From positions 1 through 9,315 of the forward strand of contig CAMDZK010000031.1 of NCBI GenBank assembly GCA_945910665.1: a stretch of 9,315 bases of DNA, given 5' to 3'. The DNA comes from an uncultured Peptostreptococcaceae bacterium. GTDB taxonomy: Bacteria; Bacillota; Clostridia; Tissierellales; Peptoniphilaceae. Numbering within the stretch: the stretch's first letter is position 1; each line of letters begins with the position of its first letter. Positions 7,630-9,315 of this stretch are shown here, piece after piece. The translations under genes were made by a program, and so were the position numbers. The notes beneath the pieces were generated by a model, which saw only the letters and a program-made list of their open reading frames with translations, ran no database searches and was not told the origin of the DNA.

Positions 7630-8562
7630 ATGAACATGTACAAAAAAATCATTGCAGGAGTGTTGGCTCTACTTACGCTCACTGTGATCCCGGTGCAAGC
7701 CATCGATACGACAACCATCGACGAAAAGTGGGGTAAACCCACATACGCCTATGGGAATAGTTTAAATGAATCAGAAATTTCAGAAACTGCCAAATTATTA
7801 GGCATAGAGAATATGGAAAACGTCAATGCGGTACCCGTAACCGGTGAAGACTTAGTGAACTACTTGGGAGATGGCATGGCGTCGAACGATTCCATGATCT
7901 CTTCAGTTCTTGTCACAAGGCGAGACAAAGGACAAGGGGTAGAAGTTGAAATTAAAACTCCCCAAAATATTACGCAAATTTCACCGAATCAATATGCCAA
8001 TGCAGCGATTACAGCAGGTGTAACAGATGCCACGATTCTCGTTGCAGCGACGAGACCTGTCACAGGAGAAAGTGCACTAACGGGTGTATTTAAAGCCTTT
8101 GATGCCAATGGTGAAGTGTTAGATCAAGACCGTATGGTTGTAGCACAAGAAGAAATTGAAACCACAAATGATATCATCCAAGAAAATGATGAAAAACAGG
8201 GTTTCGACCCAGAACAATTGAATGCTGCGATCGCTGAGATCAAACAACAGTTGATTGAAATCCGTGAAAAGCAAGGGGAATTAGCAACCCGTGAAGATAT
8301 TGAGCGAATTATCAACGATGCATTCGAAAAATATCAAATTAAAGATTATGTAACGAGGGAACAATTTGATCGTCTATTAGCGCTTTTTGAAAAATATCAA
8401 AATACAAGTGCAATTGATTCCCAAGAAATAAAAGAACAATTGGGAAATCTTTCGAAAAACTTTGATGCGGTTGTTCAAGATTTAAAAGATAGTGGAGTGT
8501 TGGATCAAATTTTAGCCGTACTCCGAGAAATTTTACAGGCGATTCAAAATCTTTTTAAGTAA
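7630..8562 (+). CDS. Secreted DUF1002-family protein with C-terminal coiled coil
   Basis: 310 residues from ATG 7630. Residues 1-24 are a signal peptide (basic MNMYKK, hydrophobic core, VQA cleavage site). Residues about 40-175 match my recollection of DUF1002 (the family of B. subtilis YpuA): NESEISETAKLLGI, the segment ANAAITAGVTDATILVAA (123-140) and the conserved TGESALTGVFKAF (145-157). Residues about 190-310 are highly charged and helical with coiled-coil character, carry FEKYQ twice (232-236 and 253-257), and end in an amphipathic helix, LDQILAVLREILQAIQNLFK (291-310). There is no lipobox, sortase motif or second membrane segment, so it is probably exported and released, or held by interactions. 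The biochemical role of DUF1002 is not established. No terminator separates it from the transporter operon, but it has its own extended -10 promoter. Confidence 0.88.
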   Translation: MNMYKKIIAGVLALLTLTVIPVQAIDTTTIDEKWGKPTYAYGNSLNESEISETAKLLGIENMENVNAVPVTGEDLVNYLGDGMASNDSMISSVLVTRRDKGQGVEVEIKTPQNITQISPNQYANAAITAGVTDATILVAATRPVTGESALTGVFKAFDANGEVLDQDRMVVAQEEIETTNDIIQENDEKQGFDPEQLNAAIAEIKQQLIEIREKQGELATREDIERIINDAFEKYQIKDYVTREQFDRLLALFEKYQNTSAIDSQEIKEQLGNLSKNFDAVVQDLKDSGVLDQILAVLREILQAIQNLFK

Positions 8563-8570
8563 TCTAAATG

Positions 8571-8609
8571 AGAATCGAGTAGAGTTAATTCTCTACCGAT
8601 TCTTTTTTT
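8571..8609 (+). terminator. Intrinsic terminator after the DUF1002 gene
   Basis: AGAATCG (8571-8577) pairs with CGATTCT (8597-8603), and GTAGAG (8579-8584) pairs with CTCTAC (8591-8596). One A is bulged and the loop is six bases. Seven Ts follow (8603-8609). It closes transcription eight bases after the stop codon. Confidence 0.95.
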
Positions 8610-8727
8610 ATTCGTGACTTCCCCAAAGTTTACAAATTGATTACAATTAACCTTGAATAAATTTCACATTTGAATGAATGTTAGCCGCATGCAATTGTAC
8701 GATGGTAGCTTAATTTGTAGATAATAT

Positions 8728-8774
8728 ACTCATTTACTGCCCCCCAAAACATGGAGTTTTGTAGTATAATGAGT
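8728..8774 (+). repeat. Inverted repeat A around the promoter of the last gene
   Basis: ACTCATTTACT (8728-8738) is the reverse complement of AGTATAATGAGT (8763-8774) apart from one extra base. The right arm contains the TATAAT box. Inside lies a second perfect inverted repeat, CAAAAC (8745-8750) and GTTTTG (8756-8761), with a five-base loop. It could be a protein operator or a hairpin in a transcript that starts upstream. Confidence 0.6.
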
Positions 8775-8791
8775 CTACATTGTTTGGGGGG
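8740..8791 (+). repeat. Inverted repeat B, CCCCCCAAAACA / TGTTTGGGGGG, ending in the ribosome binding site
   Basis: CCCCCCAAA (8740-8748) pairs with TTTGGGGGG (8783-8791), extended by ACA/TGT after one bulged A. The arms are 29 bases apart and centred on the TATAAT box. The right arm overlaps the ribosome binding region of the next gene (GGAGG, 8790-8794). It shares bases with inverted repeat A and its inner hairpin, so the two cannot form together. Confidence 0.65.
8765..8770 (+). promoter_or_regulatory. Probable -10 box of the 3'-end gene
   Basis: TATAAT with no acceptable -35: the position 17 bases upstream reads CCCCAA, inside the C-tract of inverted repeat B. The predicted start is near 8777, giving a short leader of about 23 bases. 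A weaker alternative upstream is TTGTAC (8695-8700), 19 bases, GATAAT (8720-8725). The rest of the 190-base gap (8610-8799) shows nothing else I can support. Confidence 0.5.
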
Positions 8792-8799
8792 AGGTAGTC

Positions 8800-9315
8800 A
8801 TGTCGAAGAACCGAAAAGAATTTAATGCGATGCGAAAAACGTTAGAAGACAATTTTTTGTATCGCAACGATGAAGACTCACTTCAAATCTTGCTTTCTTT
8901 ATTTGAAAATGAATATCGTGTCCATCGACTGACACCCAAATACACTTGTATGCCAGCGATTAAGCGCAGCGTGCGCCGTGTTTTACGTATCCTGGGGATT
9001 CGTCATCATGAAGTGATGCAATCGGTGTGTAGCATGCTCAATGATGTTGTCAATCGATTGGAATTTGCCGTTTATTTAGAAGCGTATACAGCAGGTCTAA
9101 AAGACACAGAGTGGGCAAATCAATTGGAAGAACGCGCCCTTGCCTACATTCCATTTGAAGACTTATTTCATCGCAAAACCTTATTTCATTCTCGCCTAAA
9201 TACAGACATTCTCGTGCTGAAAAATCAACTCATGGATGCCATTGATGCATCCGATGCCTACCACCAATTAGGCCATCGTACGACGAAGTATTCTGAGCGA
9301 GTCATTCACCCTAAA
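8800..9315 (+). CDS. Uncharacterised basic, helical protein, 3' truncated by window edge
   Basis: The frame is open for 172 codons from ATG 8800 to the window end with no stop. GGAGG at 8790-8794 is five bases before the ATG, within a run of six Gs. I do not recognise the family. It has no signal peptide or membrane segment, so it is probably cytoplasmic. Predicted helices dominate. Residues 55-63 (KRSVRRVLR) and 68-70 (RHH) form a strongly basic patch that could contact nucleic acid or an acidic partner. Residues 84-101 (VNRLEFAVYLEAYTAGLK) look like an amphipathic helix. Only two cysteines (50, 77) are seen and no zinc or nucleotide-binding motif. Codon use resembles the neighbouring genes, so recent transfer is not evident. 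The ordinary ribosome site and the long open frame make it a real gene. Confidence 0.8.
   Translation, partial: MSKNRKEFNAMRKTLEDNFLYRNDEDSLQILLSLFENEYRVHRLTPKYTCMPAIKRSVRRVLRILGIRHHEVMQSVCSMLNDVVNRLEFAVYLEAYTAGLKDTEWANQLEERALAYIPFEDLFHRKTLFHSRLNTDILVLKNQLMDAIDASDAYHQLGHRTTKYSERVIHPK

Noticed and set aside
8740..8791. Phase-variable invertible promoter flanked by inverted repeats
   Set aside because: The segment between the arms is only 29 bases, far shorter than known invertible promoters, and no recombinase gene is visible in the window.
1..9315. CRISPR arrays, tRNA or rRNA genes, insertion sequences, prophage genes
   Set aside because: No regularly spaced direct repeats, tRNA-like folds, transposase or integrase motifs or terminal repeats were seen on either strand.

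Overview
The window is moderately AT-rich bacterial DNA in which every gene reads on the plus strand. The organism is almost certainly a Bacillota (Firmicutes) member of clostridial type. It has a PolC-type replicative polymerase, a T-box tRNA-sensing riboswitch, AGGAGG ribosome binding sites, a DUF1002 exported protein and ispG directly upstream of polC. Genus cannot be read from the sequence.

Region 1 (1-4969) is core housekeeping. The 3' part of ispG (MEP isoprenoid pathway, 4Fe-4S enzyme) overlaps by one base the start of a full-length polC, the replicative DNA polymerase III alpha subunit with embedded proofreading exonuclease. No terminator is visible after polC.

Region 2 (4970-7603) is an amino-acid uptake operon. 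A near-consensus promoter (TTGACA, 17 bp, TATACT) starts a leader of about 290 nt, which I read as a T-box riboswitch. Stem I carries AGUA/GAA, AGAGAG and GGUG elements. Further on are a UGGU tRNA-acceptor bulge inside an antiterminator and an overlapping intrinsic terminator. It controls three genes: a lipoprotein substrate-binding protein, a permease and an ATPase of the polar amino acid ABC importer family. The amino acid sensed is not certain. The best fit of specifier position and discriminator base is lysine (AAA, A73).

Region 3 (7596-8609) holds a DUF1002-family secreted protein. It has its own extended -10 promoter lying across the ATPase stop codon and ends at a strong intrinsic terminator.

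Region 4 (8610-9315) has a 190-bp intergenic segment with nested, mutually exclusive inverted repeats around a TATAAT box and the ribosome binding site. It leads into an unrecognised, alpha-helical, basic protein that runs off the end of the window. This last segment is the least explained part of the window.
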